DNA of 64,000 bases from Glandiceps talaboti (GCF_964340395.1 NC_135562.1:21164892-21228891), one strand, 5' to 3'. Shown: positions 11,233 to 25,200, counted from the first letter of the stretch. Made by a program: numbers and translations. Notes: generated by a model from the sequence alone, not told the origin.

Positions 11233-14200
11233 TGTTACACTATAAAGATCCAATTCCAACATTTTGTCAAAACTAGCCAAAGATTCAATGTTTTTTTTTG
11301 TATTCATTTATTACTCATAAGGAATGTAGGGCTAATGTTTTATTGGGATCACATGTATTTTATATTACAATGATGATAAACTTTTTGCTCCTTTTTATAA
11401 ATTTGAGGTAACAGTTGAATACAAACAAATACACAACTTACATGCTGCACACACATTTATATGTAATTGTTCAAGTGTTCCACACACACACACACACATT
11501 TATATGTACTTGGGCTTAATTGATATGCAATAATAATTTCACCAAACTTTTGATATGGATTTATAAAAAAAAAGATTATTTTTATCATTTCAGTCAAAAA
11601 TAATTTTGACAGGAAATTTATTAAATTTATCGAAAAGCAACAAATATATGTTCAACTTGTTTGGGAGGGAAATGTGTCAAATGAAGCAGATACTTCTTAA
11701 CAGAATATGTTGGATTGGAGAACTGTAATGTAGCAAACTACACTATTACTTGTTATAATAACTACTCACTTACTTTGCTTTTTTGCCAATTTCTATTGCT
11801 ATAAATGAGAGAGATCTAGTGGACTAAATTCACACTATTACCTCAATTCCAATCTCACAATAACAGATATCAGCTAACTATTATGTGAATTAACGAGACG
11901 TGTATGCAAATGGTTGCAATCGGTTCTTTTTCTCCGCAAACAGATCAAAAGATGTCAGTTATAGACAGCACTGGTCAAATTTATCTTCATTTCCTGTTAA
12001 AAGCACAAAAAGTGCCTTACAAGCCCTTTGTGTCAACATAGCCAACAATAGGGCTGTGTTATTTTCTAGAACTACTTTCAGCCTAATTGGTCATTCCCAT
12101 ATCATGGGAAAGATCAATTTTCCGACTTTCCTGAAAGATTGGATTTGTAGCTGGCTGCCTATCAGTCGCTTTGCTGGAACATCCAAACACTGCCGATTTC
12201 CCCGGAGGATAGCTTTCCCATTGTAACCCTATTCCCTGCTGTTGCACTATTGTTATGCAAATGACCTTAAAAGGCTTTGCTACCAGAATCCCTTAATAAT
12301 GCACACACATATTCACTGTATCTTTCCATCACAAACTTTATCACTAATAAAGCCAACTATCTTCCAAAAAAAACTTTACAACTTCCTCACTGAAACTAAA
12401 ACTGGTCCGCTGAGACTTGACGATTTCAAACTTTATTTCATGTTAATTTTGAGGCTGTGAATTTCCAAAACAATTCTTTATTTAGAAATTATTGGTCACA
12501 AATTACGTTGAATGATTTATGAAGTAAAATGGCCGACAGGAAAAAAAATAGTCTGGGGAAATTCCATTTCCAAAATTACCGTGCGCTTCGATTATTACAT
12601 TTAGCACAGTTGTAATTTTTTTTTTTTGATTTGGAGAAAATTTTTGTGGAATAATTTGGAAAAAGACAATATTTATGTAAGAAGATGAAAATTTCTACCA
12701 AAAATGGAATTTTGAAGCCCAATTTTAAGAAAAACAAATTGATGAAAAAATCTGTATGATTTTAATGATCGAGTGATAACTCTGCTTCTCAAAATGACTA
12801 GATCTGAAAAATCACACAATCTTAAAAAGTGTCCAATATTTGCCACTCAATTATCTAACTTTAAAACTGAACATAAGTTTGAAAAAATCAATTCATTGTA
12901 GTGTTCATTTTATTTCACAAATGTACCTTAATTGTTGTAATATCGGGTTTTTTATGATAATTTAAAAAAAAATATGAAAAAAATATGACTGCCATTTCCA
13001 GTCATTTTGTATAGTGTGGGTACAAAGAGGACAAGATTTGGGAGAAACTGATTGTTAGGAAAATTCAAATTCTACACAATTAGTAGCAACTGGTATTGCC
13101 GACTGGATTGAACTGGTCGAGACCGGTGAATACTAAACTGTAGAGGGCAGCAAATCACTAATTTTAAACATGAATGATGACATCACATGCATCATCTCTC
13201 ACATCATTTCAAGTCATAATATTACTGTTTCTGATTGGCAAATCAAATAGAGGCCATCAAAGACCTGATCAAATGATGTCATCCGACACCTGATTGGTTC
13301 ATCTGAGCCCATTTCCACCATCATCAATTTGAGTGTGTTATGGTACGACAGTTAATGCAGTGCAGTGGTTCCAAAAGTCATCCTTCACGACATTTCATTT
13401 TTTTGGGGTGATAATTTTGTAGGTTTTCTGACAAAAAAAACAGCTGCTATTATTTGGATAAAACTTTCTTGTCAAATGAGAAGAGTAAGTGTAGATTTCT
13501 CGTTCTGTTTTACAAATGTATTTTCTAAATTTTTGTATTTTGTTATTTTGATGTATTTCCATAATTCACAAAATGTAGAGTTTTACAGAACAAGAACATC
13601 GTACATCAAAAACTTTCTTTGTTATTTATACCAATACATAGAAAAGATTTCAAATATAGTAATAACAACCATTAAGTGAGAAATTCAGAAGTTCCTCTGA
13701 CTCAGTTAATATTCAAACGAACAATGTCAACAGTTACACTTCTTTGGGTCATAGTTCATTTTGATACAAATACAACAACTAATTCTTGGCCTTCTGTCTG
13801 TTTTTGATTCCCCTCAGCTGACTATTACATGTAAAGTTTATGACAAACAACCAAAAGTGTCATTTTTCTTTCTGTTGAACCGTTCCTGCTAAAAGTTGCA
13901 ACACTATTATTATTATTATCTATTAGTCATTCCTATATAAATAACATTTTGACAAAAATCTTTCTCATTATTTTTTTGTACAACAGAGCATTTTATTTCA
14001 TTTCATTTGAACTGAATCAAAGTAATTAATTTTAATCAATAAAACAACATCAAAAATTGTTTAGGAGAAAACAGAAAGACATGCTATATGTGACAAAAAC
14101 ATTGGTGAGCTGAAATCTGTCAAATAGATATTAAATCAATACTTTAGATTCAAAGTCAGAGTTCCTTCAATAACAATAATCTCAAAAAGTTAAAAAGTTA

Positions 14201-14960
14201 TTTTGTAAAAAAATGAAACTGGATCAAGACTTATTCTGAGCCCAAACTTTTTCAGGATGTATAAAAATATCTTGCTTTTTAAAATAAAAAAATAAAATTT
14301 TGAGTTACAACAATTAGCTAAATTTTCAAATATATTTGTTCTTTTCTTTCTGCTAAATTCAAGATCAGTATGGAATGTGACTATCAGCACTGAAATATTT
14401 CCAAATTCATCACTTCTGAAATGTTGTTATATTTTCCATTCACAGTTGTCCATGTTGTATAAATTAAGACCACTTAGTATGATTGAATTTCAATCAGGTT
14501 AGGACCCCTCAGCTGGCATCCATTTCATTCACACAAAATACAGCACACAGCATTAAAAGGATAGTCTTATCAATAGTTGCCATGGCAACCAGTCATCTTG
14601 CATCCCATTATTTTGAAATTACAGTGTCGTTCCCACGAGACTACAACTGATGACCAAACTGTGCATAAAACCTATTAGCTATCTTATTCCAACCTTCAAA
14701 TTTTGGGCAGATGTTGGCTCCTCTCAGGAGAGCTCATTTATAGTAATTTATTCATGGACTTCACAATTTATGGAGAAATATTGGTGATACTTAGTTATTT
14801 TGGTTCACAGTGAAAACCAAGTTTATCAGTTTCCCACCATTTTAGTTGGCTGGATTTAATGTTTTCAGGTGTGTGACATATTTATCACAACTAATTATCT
14901 ATGGTTTTAACAAATCTGTTTCATTTTTAGGAAGATAACAAAAATGTTGCAAAGAGGAGG
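11233..14960. other. AT-rich DNA without recognised gene
   Basis: CpGs are mildly more frequent at 11.88-12.24 kb, where a 108-codon + strand ORF has no recognised relative. A weak CTCF-like match lies near 13137-13150 (GTAGAGGGCAG). A perfect X-box-like palindrome lies at 14576-14589. Nothing else was recognised. Confidence 0.5.
14576..14589. promoter_or_regulatory. Perfect RFX X-box-like palindrome
   Basis: GTTGCCATGGCAAC is a perfect 14 bp palindrome matching the RFX-family X-box. Similar sites lie at 5938, 15847, 31782 and 60711. Confidence 0.5.
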
Positions 14961-14964
14961 AGAG

Positions 14965-14984
14965 AGATAGATAGATAGATAGAT

Positions 14985-15023
<39 letters not shown>

Positions 15024-15048
15024 GACAGACAGAGACAGACAGACAGAC

Positions 15049-15101
<53 letters not shown>

Positions 15102-15131
15102 GACAGAGACAAAGACAGACAGAGACAGAAT
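14965..15131. repeat. (GATA)n/(GACA)n microsatellite
   Basis: GATA repeats pass into GACA repeats interrupted by GAGACA. The Cys/Leu/Ser-rich minus-strand ORFs are artefacts. Confidence 0.97.
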
Positions 15132-15220
15132 GAGAGGGGAATGGTTTCATATTTCACTTTTATATTATACAATAACAACTTTTACAGACTTTTTATCCAA
15201 AAAGTTCAATCAATCATTAC

Positions 15221-15745
15221 TTATCTACAACATAATCTAACTCTGGTATCTATGTCACAACATAATCTAACGCTGGTATCTATGTCAAAACATAATCTAA
15301 CTCTGGTATCTATGTCACAACATAATCTAACGCTGGTATCTATGTCACAACATAATCTAACTCTGGTATCTATGTCAAAACATAATCTAACTCTGGTATC
15401 TATGTCACAACATAATCTAACTCTGGTATCTATGTCACAACATAATCTAACTCTGGTATCTATGTCAAAACATAATCTAACTGTGGTATCTATGTCACAA
15501 CATAATCTAACTCTGGTATCTATGTCACAACATAATCTAACTCTGGTATCTATGTCAAAACATAATCTAACTCTGGTATCTATGTCACAACATAATCTAA
15601 CTCTGGTATCTATGTCACAACATAATCTAACTCTAGTATCTATGTCACAACATAATCTAACTCTGGTATCTATGTCACAACATAATCTAACTCTGGTATC
15701 TATGTCACAACATAATCTAACTCTGGTATCTATGTCACAAAACAT
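15221..15745. repeat. 30 bp minisatellite with a three-unit higher-order pattern
   Basis: About 17 copies of ACATAATCTAACTCTGGTAT + CTATGTCACA. Units alternate CACA and AAAA junctions in the order C-A-C, C-A-C, C-A-C, C-A-C for the first twelve, then become uniform. Both strands are open by chance because the unit is ten codons. Confidence 0.95.
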
Positions 15746-16840
15746 AGCGACTCACTGATATCAAATAAAAGTCAGAAAACACTGTACTAAAAAGATTTAA
15801 TATGATGTCTCTCCATCCTCACCAATTTAGGGTTTATCAAATATCTGTTACCATGGCAACAGGACACAGGTGATGCTACAGAGCAAATGATTTGTGATCT
15901 ATTCAAAATATTGTTCCTGACATTTTGAAATTATAACACATTAAGATGGCTGTCGCCTTACAGATGACCTCAAATTAATGACACTCATAAAACATTACGA
16001 ATAAATTCTGACTATCTGGGATGAGTAGAGATAATTGAGATGATCTGCACTTTTCTCATAATTTAAGCTTTAATTTTTGGAAAACATTATCAACTTTGTA
16101 GAAATGTTCTATCGTATCGGTAAAGTAGTAGCATAACACTTCAAGAGATAAAAAATAAAACCTGTTCTTAGGAGTCAAAGTGAAGTCTAGACACCCTAGC
16201 TTTGAGTTTGATTTCACAAAACTTGATTGCATTATTACATATGCTGATCGCGTTATCAATTGCCATCACTATGGGCCATTCAAGGTGTATTGTGGTTATA
16301 CTTGTCACTAGGGAGTCATGGGTGACTGAACTCCCTAGCTATATAGAGATCATATCAATTCCCATCAAGGCAAACCTGACATTCTTGTGATTACATCTGT
16401 CACTAGGGAGTCATGGGTGACTGAACTCCCTAGCTTTCTGAGAAAACCAACTCTTTAACAAATTTAATACAAGTTACACTTTACAAAAATTTCAGCTAAA
16501 AAGACTAATTGTTTTTGGGTTTCTTTTAAATTTCCCCCTGTAGAATGCACATGTAAAATAAAATTTAAAACTTTTACTGTTACTTTGGTGAAGAAAACTC
16601 AAAGCAGTCTCAGTTAAAAATCATTGAAAAAAATCAGCGGTCACCATAGCAACATTTCAACTGGAGGTCAAAATAATATAGAAATTCAAAACATTTTAGA
16701 ATCCAATATGACTACTAAGTATGGAAAAATAAAAGATTATTGATTTTCAGGTAAACAAGAAGGTGAACCACAAAATATGATCTCAAATGTACTAGGAACA
16801 TACTTTCATACGACAAAGTTTGAACAGATTTTAAGAACTT
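15746..16840. other. Spacer with duplicated hairpin and X-box-like motif
   Basis: GTTACCATGGCAAC lies at 15847-15860, and the duplicated 9 bp hairpin at 16303-16434 is listed separately. No gene was recognised. Confidence 0.5.
16303..16434. repeat. Duplicated short hairpin
   Basis: CTAGGGAGT...ACTCCCTAG, a 9 bp stem with a 13-base loop, occurs at 16308-16338 and again, identical, at 16403-16433. Flanking bases are also shared (GTCACTAGGGAG). It may be a MITE remnant or a transcribed hairpin. Confidence 0.75.
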
Positions 16841-19800
16841 TTGTTGAAGTCCAAGCAGGTCTAGTCTGATATACCTTAGGTGTTGAAGTTCCAGCAGGTC
16901 TAGTCTAATATACCTTAGGTGTTGAAGTCCCAGCAGGTCTAGTCTAATATACCTTAGGTGTTGAAGTCCAAGCAGGTCTAGTCTGATATACCTTAGGTGT
17001 TGAAGTCCAAGCAGGTCTAGTCTAATATACCTTAGGTGTTGAAGTCCCAGCAGGTCTAGTCTGATATACCTTAGGTGTTGAAGTCCAAGCAGGTCTAGTC
17101 TAATATACCTTAGGTGTTGAAGTCCCAGCAGGTCTAGTCTGATATACCTTAGGTGTTGAAGTCCCAGCAGGTCTAGTCTAATATACCTTAGGTGTTGAAG
17201 TCCAAGCAGGTCTAGTCTAATATACCTTAGGTGTTGAAGTCCAAGCAGGTCTAGTCTGATATACCTTAGGTGTTGAAGTCCAAGCAGGTCTAGTCTAATA
17301 TACCTTAGGTGTTGAAGTCCCAGCAGGTCTAGTCTGATATACCTTAGGTGTTGAAGTCCCAGCAGGTCTAGTCTAATATACCTTAGGTGTTGAAGTCCAA
17401 GCAGGTCTAGTCTAATATACCTTAGGTGTTGAAGTCCAAGCAGGTCTAGTCTGATATACCTTAGGTGTTGAAGTCCAAGCAGGTCTAGTCTGATATACCT
17501 TAGGTGTTGAAGTCCAAGCAGGTCTAGTCTAATATACCTTAGGTGTTAAAGTCCAAGCAGGTCTAGTCTAATATACCTTAGGTGTTGAAGTCCCAGCAGG
17601 TCTAGTCTGATATACCTTAGGTGTTGAAGTCCAAGCAGGTCTAGTCTGATATACCTTAGGTGTTGAAGTCCAAGCAGGTCTAGTCTAATATACCTTAGGT
17701 GTTGAAGTCCCAGCAGGTCTAGTCTAATATACCTTAGGTGTTGAAGTCCAAGCAGGTCTAGTCTGATATACCTTAGGTGTTGAAGTCCAAGCAGGTCTAG
17801 TCTAATATACCTTAGGTGTTGAAGTCCAAGCAGGTCTAGTCTAATATACCTTAGGTGTTGAAGTCCAAGCAGGTCTAGTCTGATATACCTTAGGTGTTGA
17901 AGTCCCAGCAGGTCTAGTCTGATATACCTTAGGTGTTGAAGTCCCAGCAGGTCTAGTCTGATATACCTTAGGTGTTGAAGTCCAAGCAGGTCTAGTCTGA
18001 TATACCTTAGGTGTTGAAGTCCCAGCAGGTCTAGTCTAATATACCTTAGGTGTTAAAGTCCCAGCAGGTCTAGTCTGATATACCTTAGGTGTTGAAGTCC
18101 AAGCAGGTCTAGTCTAATATACCTTAGGTGTTGAAGTCCAAGCAGGTCTAGTCTGATATACCTTAGGTGTTGAAGTCCAAGCAGGTCTAGTCTAATATAC
18201 CTTAGGTGTTGAAGTCCCAGCAGGTCTAGTCTGATATACCTTAGGTGTTGAAGTCCAAGCAGGTCTAGTCTGATATACCTTAGGTGTTAAAGTCCCAGCA
18301 GGTCTAGTCTAATATACCTTAGGTGTTGAAGTCCAAGCAGGTCTAGTCTAATATACCTTAGGTGTTGAAGTCCAAGCAGGTCTAGTCTAATATACCTTAG
18401 GTGTTGAAGTCCCAGCAGGTCTAGTCTGATATACCTTAGGTGTTGAAGTCCAAGCAGGTCTAGTCTAATATACCTTAGGTGTTGAAGTCCAAGCAGGTCT
18501 AGTCTAATATACCTTAGGTGTTGAAGTCCCAGCAGGTCTAGTCTGATATACCGTAGGTGTTGAAGTCCAAGCAGGTCTAGTCTAATATACCTTAGGTGTT
18601 GAAGTCCCAGCAGGTCTAGTCTAATATACCTTAGGTGTTGAAGTCCAAGCAGGTCTAGTCTGATATACCTTAGGTGTTGAAGTCCAAGCAGGTCTAGTCT
18701 AATATACCTTAGGTGTTGAAGTCCAAGCAGGTCTAGTCTAATATACCTTAGGTGTTGAAGTCCAAGCAGGTCTAGTCTAATATACCTTAGGTGTTGAAGT
18801 CCAAGCAGGTCTAGTCTGATATACCTTAGGTGTTGAAGTCCAAGCAGGTCTAGTCTGATATACCTTAGGTGTTGAAGTCCAAGCAGGTCTAGTCTGATAT
18901 ACCTTAGGTGTTGAAGTCCAAGCAGGTCTAGTCTAATATACCTTAGGTGTTGAAGTCCCAGCAGGTCTAGTCTGATATACCTTAGGTGTTGAAGTCCAAG
19001 CAGGTCTAGTCTAATATACCTTAGGTGTTGAAGTCCCAGCAGGTCTAGTCTAATATACCTTAGGTGTTGAAGTCCAAGCAGGTCTAGTCTGATATACCTT
19101 AGGTGTTGAAGTCCAAGCAGGTCTAGTCTAATATACCTTAGGTGTTGAAGTCCAAGCAGGTCTAGTCTAATATACCTTAGGTGTTGAAGTCCAAGCAGGT
19201 CTAGTCTAATATACCTTAGGTGTTGAAGTCCAAGCAGGTCTAGTCTGATATACCTTAGGTGTTGAAGTCCAAGCAGGTCTAGTCTGATATACCTTAGGTG
19301 TTGAAGTCCAAGCAGGTCTAGTCTGATATACCTTAGGTGTTGAAGTCCAAGCAGGTCTAGTCTAATATACCTTAGGTGTTGAAGTCCAAGCAGGTCTAGT
19401 CTAATATACCTTAGGTGTTGCAAGTCCCAGCAGGTCTAGTCTAATATACCTTAGGTGTTGAAGTCCAAGCAGGTCTAGTCTGATATACCTTAGGTGTTGA
19501 AGTCCAAGCAGGTCTAGTCTGATATACCTTAGGTGTTGAAGTCCCAGCAGGTCTAGTCTGATATACCTTAGGTGTTGAAGTCCCAGCAGGTCTAGTCTAA
19601 TATACCTTAGGTGTTGAAGTCCCAGCAGGTCTAGTCTAATATACCTTAGGTGTTGAAGTCCCAGCAGGTCTAGTCTAATATACCTTAGGTGTTGAAGTCC
19701 CAGCAGGTCTAGTCTGATATACCTTAGGTGTTGAAGTCCCAGCAGGTCTAGTCTGATATACCTTAGGTGTTGAAGTCCAAGCAGGTCTAGTCTAATATAC

Positions 19801-20191
19801 CTTAGGTGTTGAAGTCCAAGCAGGTCTAGTCTAATATACCTTAGGTGTTGAAGTCCAAGCAGGTCTAGTCTAATATACCTTAGGTGTTGAAGTCCCAGCA
19901 GGTCTAGTCTAATATACCTTAGGTGTTAAAGTCCAAGCAGGTCTAGTCTGATATACCTTAGGTGTTGAAGTCCCAGCAGGTCTAGTCTAATATACCTTAG
20001 GTGTTGAAGTCCAAGCAGGTCTAGTCTGATATACCTTAGGTGTTGAAGTCCAAGCAGGTCTAGTCTAATATACCTTAGGTGTTGAAGTCCCAGCAGGTCT
20101 AGTCTGATATACCTTAGGTGTTGAAGTCCAAGCAGGTCTAGTCTAATATACCTTAGGTGTTGAAGTCCCAGCAGGTCTAGTCTAATATACT
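16841..20191. repeat. 39 bp minisatellite, about 86 copies
   Basis: The unit core is GCAGGTCTAGTCT, then GATATACC or AATATACC, then TTAGGTGTTGAAGTCC. Nearly all variation falls at two sites, giving four common unit types (CAA/CCA and G/A). An 11-unit (429 bp) block is duplicated back to back at about 18520-18950 and 18950-19380. The unit length is three times 13, so a repetitive minus-strand frame stays open for 378 codons (18287-19423). Units with GTTAAAGT put a stop in that frame (about 17547, 18051, 18288, 19926), and a 1-base insertion lies near 19419, so coding is unlikely. Confidence 0.97.
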
Positions 20192-22138
20192 AAAAAAAAA
20201 ACTGTGTGCCAATACTTTTGGTTTCAAAACATCCAAAGCAGACAAATCATTCTCTAGGGTTAATCAAAAAGTTATCAATAAATAAAAAGTTCTGGCCTAA
20301 TTATTTGGTAGAAATTGCTCCATTTGGTCATTAAATTTAATTTGAAATAATATTTACTATGTTTAGAAAAAATAAGAACCTTCAATCTGACAAAATGTTA
20401 CAGGAAAAGAAGAAAATTTCTGATTTAATGAATATTGGTCAAAAATTTGTATAATCTGAAATTAGCCAATTTTAAGCTGTTATCTGTGGTCCTTATACAG
20501 AGTAGTTACACAAAAACAAGTTTCTGAGTCAAAAATTTATCAATTTTGACAAAACTCATCTTTATAAGACAGTCTCTTTGACTACAATCTAATATAAAAT
20601 CCATCTCATACAAAATATTACAAGCATACGACAATTTCTGTCCCACAAATTTATAGTTTAAAATAATTTAATCTCATATCAGTCTATATTTTTGGACAAT
20701 TTAATTGACCTTAGTCCAAAATAAAACTAAAATTTTACAAATACAACATATGACAGAAAATTGATAATTGTGTCAGTTGTGAGTCAGGTCAGGTCAGGTC
20801 AGGTCAGGTCAGGTCAGGTCATTGATGACAAGATGAGAAGACAAATTGATGTACGATTGATAAAAATTGAAAACTCTGAAGAGATAGCAATCAGGGAGTT
20901 TCTGGCTTTCATATTTTGATGAGTATATTTTAGTGAATTAGTGATATTATCTAGTCCATATATAGATGCAATATGATATTATCTAGTCCATATATATAGA
21001 TGCAATATGATATACTCTCCACATAATCACATAATCAATATCAAAATTTCCAAATTGCAAATTTAACGAATAATTTCCAATGATTATATTATCTATTAAC
21101 TGAAGCATAAAACTATTATTATTGAGATTTCATTAATATTTTTATTAAAGAGAAATGATGGACGATTGTTTTCCAGCCAATTTGAGGAAAGATGATTGGT
21201 GTTCAAATCACATTTTGTGTGTTTACAATCGATTCTACCATATACCTATCACCACTACAAAGAAATGGTTTGACCCACCTGGTCTGACTTTTCATGCTTG
21301 GTGATTTTCCCACAGAAACTACACATGTGATGTAAAGTACCTTTGAAGTAAATAATAGTATACTTGTCTGTCTGCTATAAATGTTATGAAAAAGGTGGCA
21401 AATACTGCACATCAGCATAAAATCAACACATAAATGTACCAACCATCTGCATGCTGTAACACTTTTGCAAGCTGTATTTTTAGCTTTTCAAGTGCTTATT
21501 CCAAAGTTTTCACACTATCTCCAATGTGATATTTCATTTTTCACTATTCTTTGCACTTTGAACAAAACATCTCCATTTCGAATAATCATAACGATTTTAA
21601 ATGATTTTTACAACTATTATGAACAGGTTGACGATATGTTCCTGATCAGAGAGCCCTGTCGGTCTAAACATTATGGTTGAGTTTTTAATCTACATTAGTG
21701 TAATCCGATATTCTCCAATGCTTTGCCGTATTGTTACCAAATCTCACTGTAGCCCTCATTAAATTTCATGCTGAAAAGACCAAAAAATTCTTGCCGGAAG
21801 CAAAACAAAACATCTTTCCTCTTTTTTACCAGTATCAAAGCTCAAAATTTTGCTCCAAAATTGCCAAATAACAAAATTTATGAGAAAATTTGAAAACACT
21901 TTATAGGGAATATTAGTAATGCACTGGTGCATCATTTGTTATATTGCAGAGAAGGTAGTAATATTGATTTTAAAGCATTTTTGAAAACAGGGGCCACATG
22001 TTCACTTGCCTTGTCATTATCAGAAATGAAATTAGCATATGAATAGTGATGTACAGTGCAATAATATCTCTCTCCCCGGGAAATAATGTCTCGAAATTGG
22101 AATCAAGTCATGCATGCAATACAACCTAACATACACTT
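20192..22138. other. AT-rich DNA without recognised gene
   Basis: It contains the (AGGTC)7 run at 20786-20821 and a 40 bp direct duplication near 20940-21010 (GATATTATCTAGTCCATATA). The small ORFs at 21.2-21.7 kb are unrecognised. Confidence 0.5.
20786..20821 (+). repeat. (AGGTC)7 pentamer repeat
   Basis: Seven AGGTC units place AGGTCA half-sites every 5 bases. Alternate ones form DR4-type pairs (two half-sites with a 4-base spacer), the spacing used by thyroid-receptor/LXR-like heterodimers. Confidence 0.9.
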
Positions 22139-22140
22139 GA

Positions 22141-22283
22141 TAGTAGTGGGTACACTACAATGTCTATAGTGGGTACACTACAATGTCTATAGTGGGTACA
22201 CTACAATGTCTATAGTGGGTACACTACAATGTCTATAGTGGGTACACTACAATGTCTATAGTGAGTACACTACAATGTCTATT
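22141..22283. repeat. 23 bp minisatellite, about 6 copies
   Basis: The unit is GTGGGTACACTACAATGTCT + ATA, nearly identical between copies. Confidence 0.93.
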
Positions 22284-25200
22284 GCATGACAAATTTGGAA
22301 AAATTACCATATCATAAGATATGCAATGTCACAACCACAATAGCCTGCTGCGCTGTATTGAGGCTAAACTGGGTAATGTTTGCTCCTGTTATTCGAAAAG
22401 TAAAATACCAATTATGTTCCGAAGTCCGCAACTTGTCAGATTGTAATTTAATTTGACTACTTTCTGTCACAAAATATTTATTATCTGTGTATACGGTTCA
22501 AATCGAGTTTATTGACTCAGTTGCGACAAGTGAAAACAAAAGTCTTAATGGCAGCTGTATGAAGATTTGAAGTGAAAAATAAACACACTACACTTCATTA
22601 TTATATATTCTCTTTAAAAAGATAACACCAACAAACAATTCAGCTAATATTTTAGAAATAGGCAACAGAAAAACTGAATTTTGAACATTCTCTTATAATT
22701 TTTTGGTACATTTAGCGTGAGGAAACTAATATGGTCAATCATCAATCAATAACCAACTCATTCAAATAAAAACTATACTTGTAAATAAATTTGGGGGACA
22801 AACCATACAAGTTGTGCAGGAAATGCAATTAAAAATTACGATTTTTCAAAAAAAAAACGACTTTACAAACCATCTCATTCTTCAAAATACAAAATCATTC
22901 TAAAAATCCAAATCGTCAAAAAGTTGTTAATATTTTGAATAAATTTCTGAATAAAAATAGCAAAATGATAAAATGTATGGTGTGTTACAAAAACATCAAT
23001 TTTGGAATCTATTCCATCATTTCAAACACAAAACTTATGTCTATTTTGAACAAATTCTAAACAAAATTAACAAAAATGATTTTCTCTCCTGATAAATTTC
23101 TCAATAGTTATTTTTCTATTTTGAACAAAATAAGCTAGGCTACTAATCATTGAAACCCTCAAAATCTAATTATACATTTTGGTGACACTAACTACTACAA
23201 GTTATTTGCTTACACGACACCTGCATGAGATTGCTGTATATGTCATTCCCAGAGGTAATTTATGCCAACTCTCGGCAGTTTTCTGATAGAAGTAATCAAT
23301 AACTAAACAGATAGATAGTGAATGTAGTTGCCAATTCAATGTTGAAAACCTGGGCAATGAGACTAAAAGCCCTTCTAAGCTCGAGATTAGGCAGCCTGCA
23401 CTCCGCCTGAGTAAACAACAGAATAAATGTATTGCCCATGGGAGCTTGAGACAGTATATGCTACAACGCATGTGTCAGAAATATTGGTACAATATAATGA
23501 GTTACGTTACCAGTAAATCCTATTATCTGTCGTAAGTAACAGCATACTAATTTCAGCATTTTGAATTATCATTATCGTAATCATGAAATTTCCTCGCACA
23601 AAAAACTTTTTTTTCCTGAAAAAATCACTAAATTTCCATTACAATGTCCTTCGCAAACACCCAAACAACTATTTTTTTTCTTAAAATTTCCATCATTTGA
23701 CAGATAATATAGAAGGGTACATAATATTATTTAACATACAAAAAAAATATCTTTGCAATCAGCAAAATTTCTACCCAACAATACTCTTTGGAGAATACCT
23801 GAACAAGGTTTTTGAAAATTTGAAGCGATACAACAGACACACAATATAACCCAGTGAATTGCTTTAAAAAGTGCACACTAGGGGGTCACATCACACTAGG
23901 GGGTCACATCACACTAGGGGGTCACATCACTGAATGTATCCCAAAAATTAACCATCGTCTGTAGCATGGTAAGGAGATTAAAAATTAATACTGCAAATAA
24001 ATGCTATATTGTCATATGTGAGAAAATCAATAATGAACAGATCCAATTGAAAATGCCTCATTATTCAAACTTTTACGTTTAATGATGTCGATGAATAGAC
24101 AACCAATCATGTAAGCCAAGGCTACTTTCTAAAGAATTCCTTTCCAAGAACTTATTATTGCCATGGCGATTACAGCCATTTTAAATTTAACAGCCATATG
24201 TAACATTTCAGTTATATTATAATGATTGTCGATGTGCACAGTCATAGATGTACAGTATTGTTTCCGTTCATAGGAAGCTTTCCTACAAAACCTGAATATA
24301 ACAACAGAAACCATGGAAACCCATCATCCCTGCTGCTTTTTTTATAAAAATAGCATCAATTTTATCATCATTTTTAATAATTCCAATCATGTTAGTGGTC
24401 CTACTGTCTCTCCAAAGTTGACGATAATTTTTAATTTATTAATCAAAGTTCTAATGTCTTCCTTTGAGTATTGAATTTGATAATTATATTTGTCTTTGAT
24501 TCTGTTTTAATCCTAGTAACAGAGCTCCAACTGATGTTAAGAGCACAACCATAAATTAGATATTGTATTTGGAAAATAAATTAACAATGTTTCATAGTCG
24601 CTAAAATCATCACACATTGACAGCTGGTTTCACAAAAAACAGTATATGATGTGGTAGTGTCCAGACTGCTTTGTTTGTAGATGTAATAAAAATATATACT
24701 TACAGAGCAGCTGGATTACCATGGCGATACTTTTTTTCATTTTTCTACTAACTATTAAAAACATGCTGAGTCATGTAGCAACAAATCATAAAAATATTAC
24801 AAAGTGAAATTTTTATGGATAGTGAATTTTGAAATTATTACAGTTTTGCCACCAGGTTATCTGAATTCAAGTACTATTTCACATATTTTCCGTAACTCTA
24901 AATAACTTGTTTACCATCTTTCAGCCATTTTTCGGGAATCTGAGGTCAACTGATAATGTTTTCCTAAAGTTTTTGAACTTTGAATAAGTTACCGAGCATC
25001 TTTGAAAATTTGGAGGGATTTTCGTCATTTTCCATGAGTTTGAGGTTGATATAATTTTCCTGGAATATCCAGTATTTTGTATTTACATCTTTATATCAAT
25101 AACCTACAACATGACATTGCAATAATATCCAGTATTTTATATTTACATCTTATTAATAACCTACAACATGACATTGAAATAGAAAGTTCATCTTTTTGTT

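Noticed and set aside
11900-12226. 108-codon + strand ORF in mildly CpG-enriched DNA
   Set aside because: No recognisable domain, and no supporting splice or promoter context.
15141-15758. 205-codon + strand and 174-codon minus-strand ORFs
   Set aside because: Both strands are open because the 30 bp unit is ten codons with no stop in these frames; no splice context or non-repeat protein sequence.
18287-19423. 378-codon minus-strand ORF of a 13-residue leucine-rich repeat
   Set aside because: It is the 39 bp array read in frame. Other units of the same array carry a stop (GTTAAAGT variants) and one has a 1-base insertion, so the frame is not maintained.
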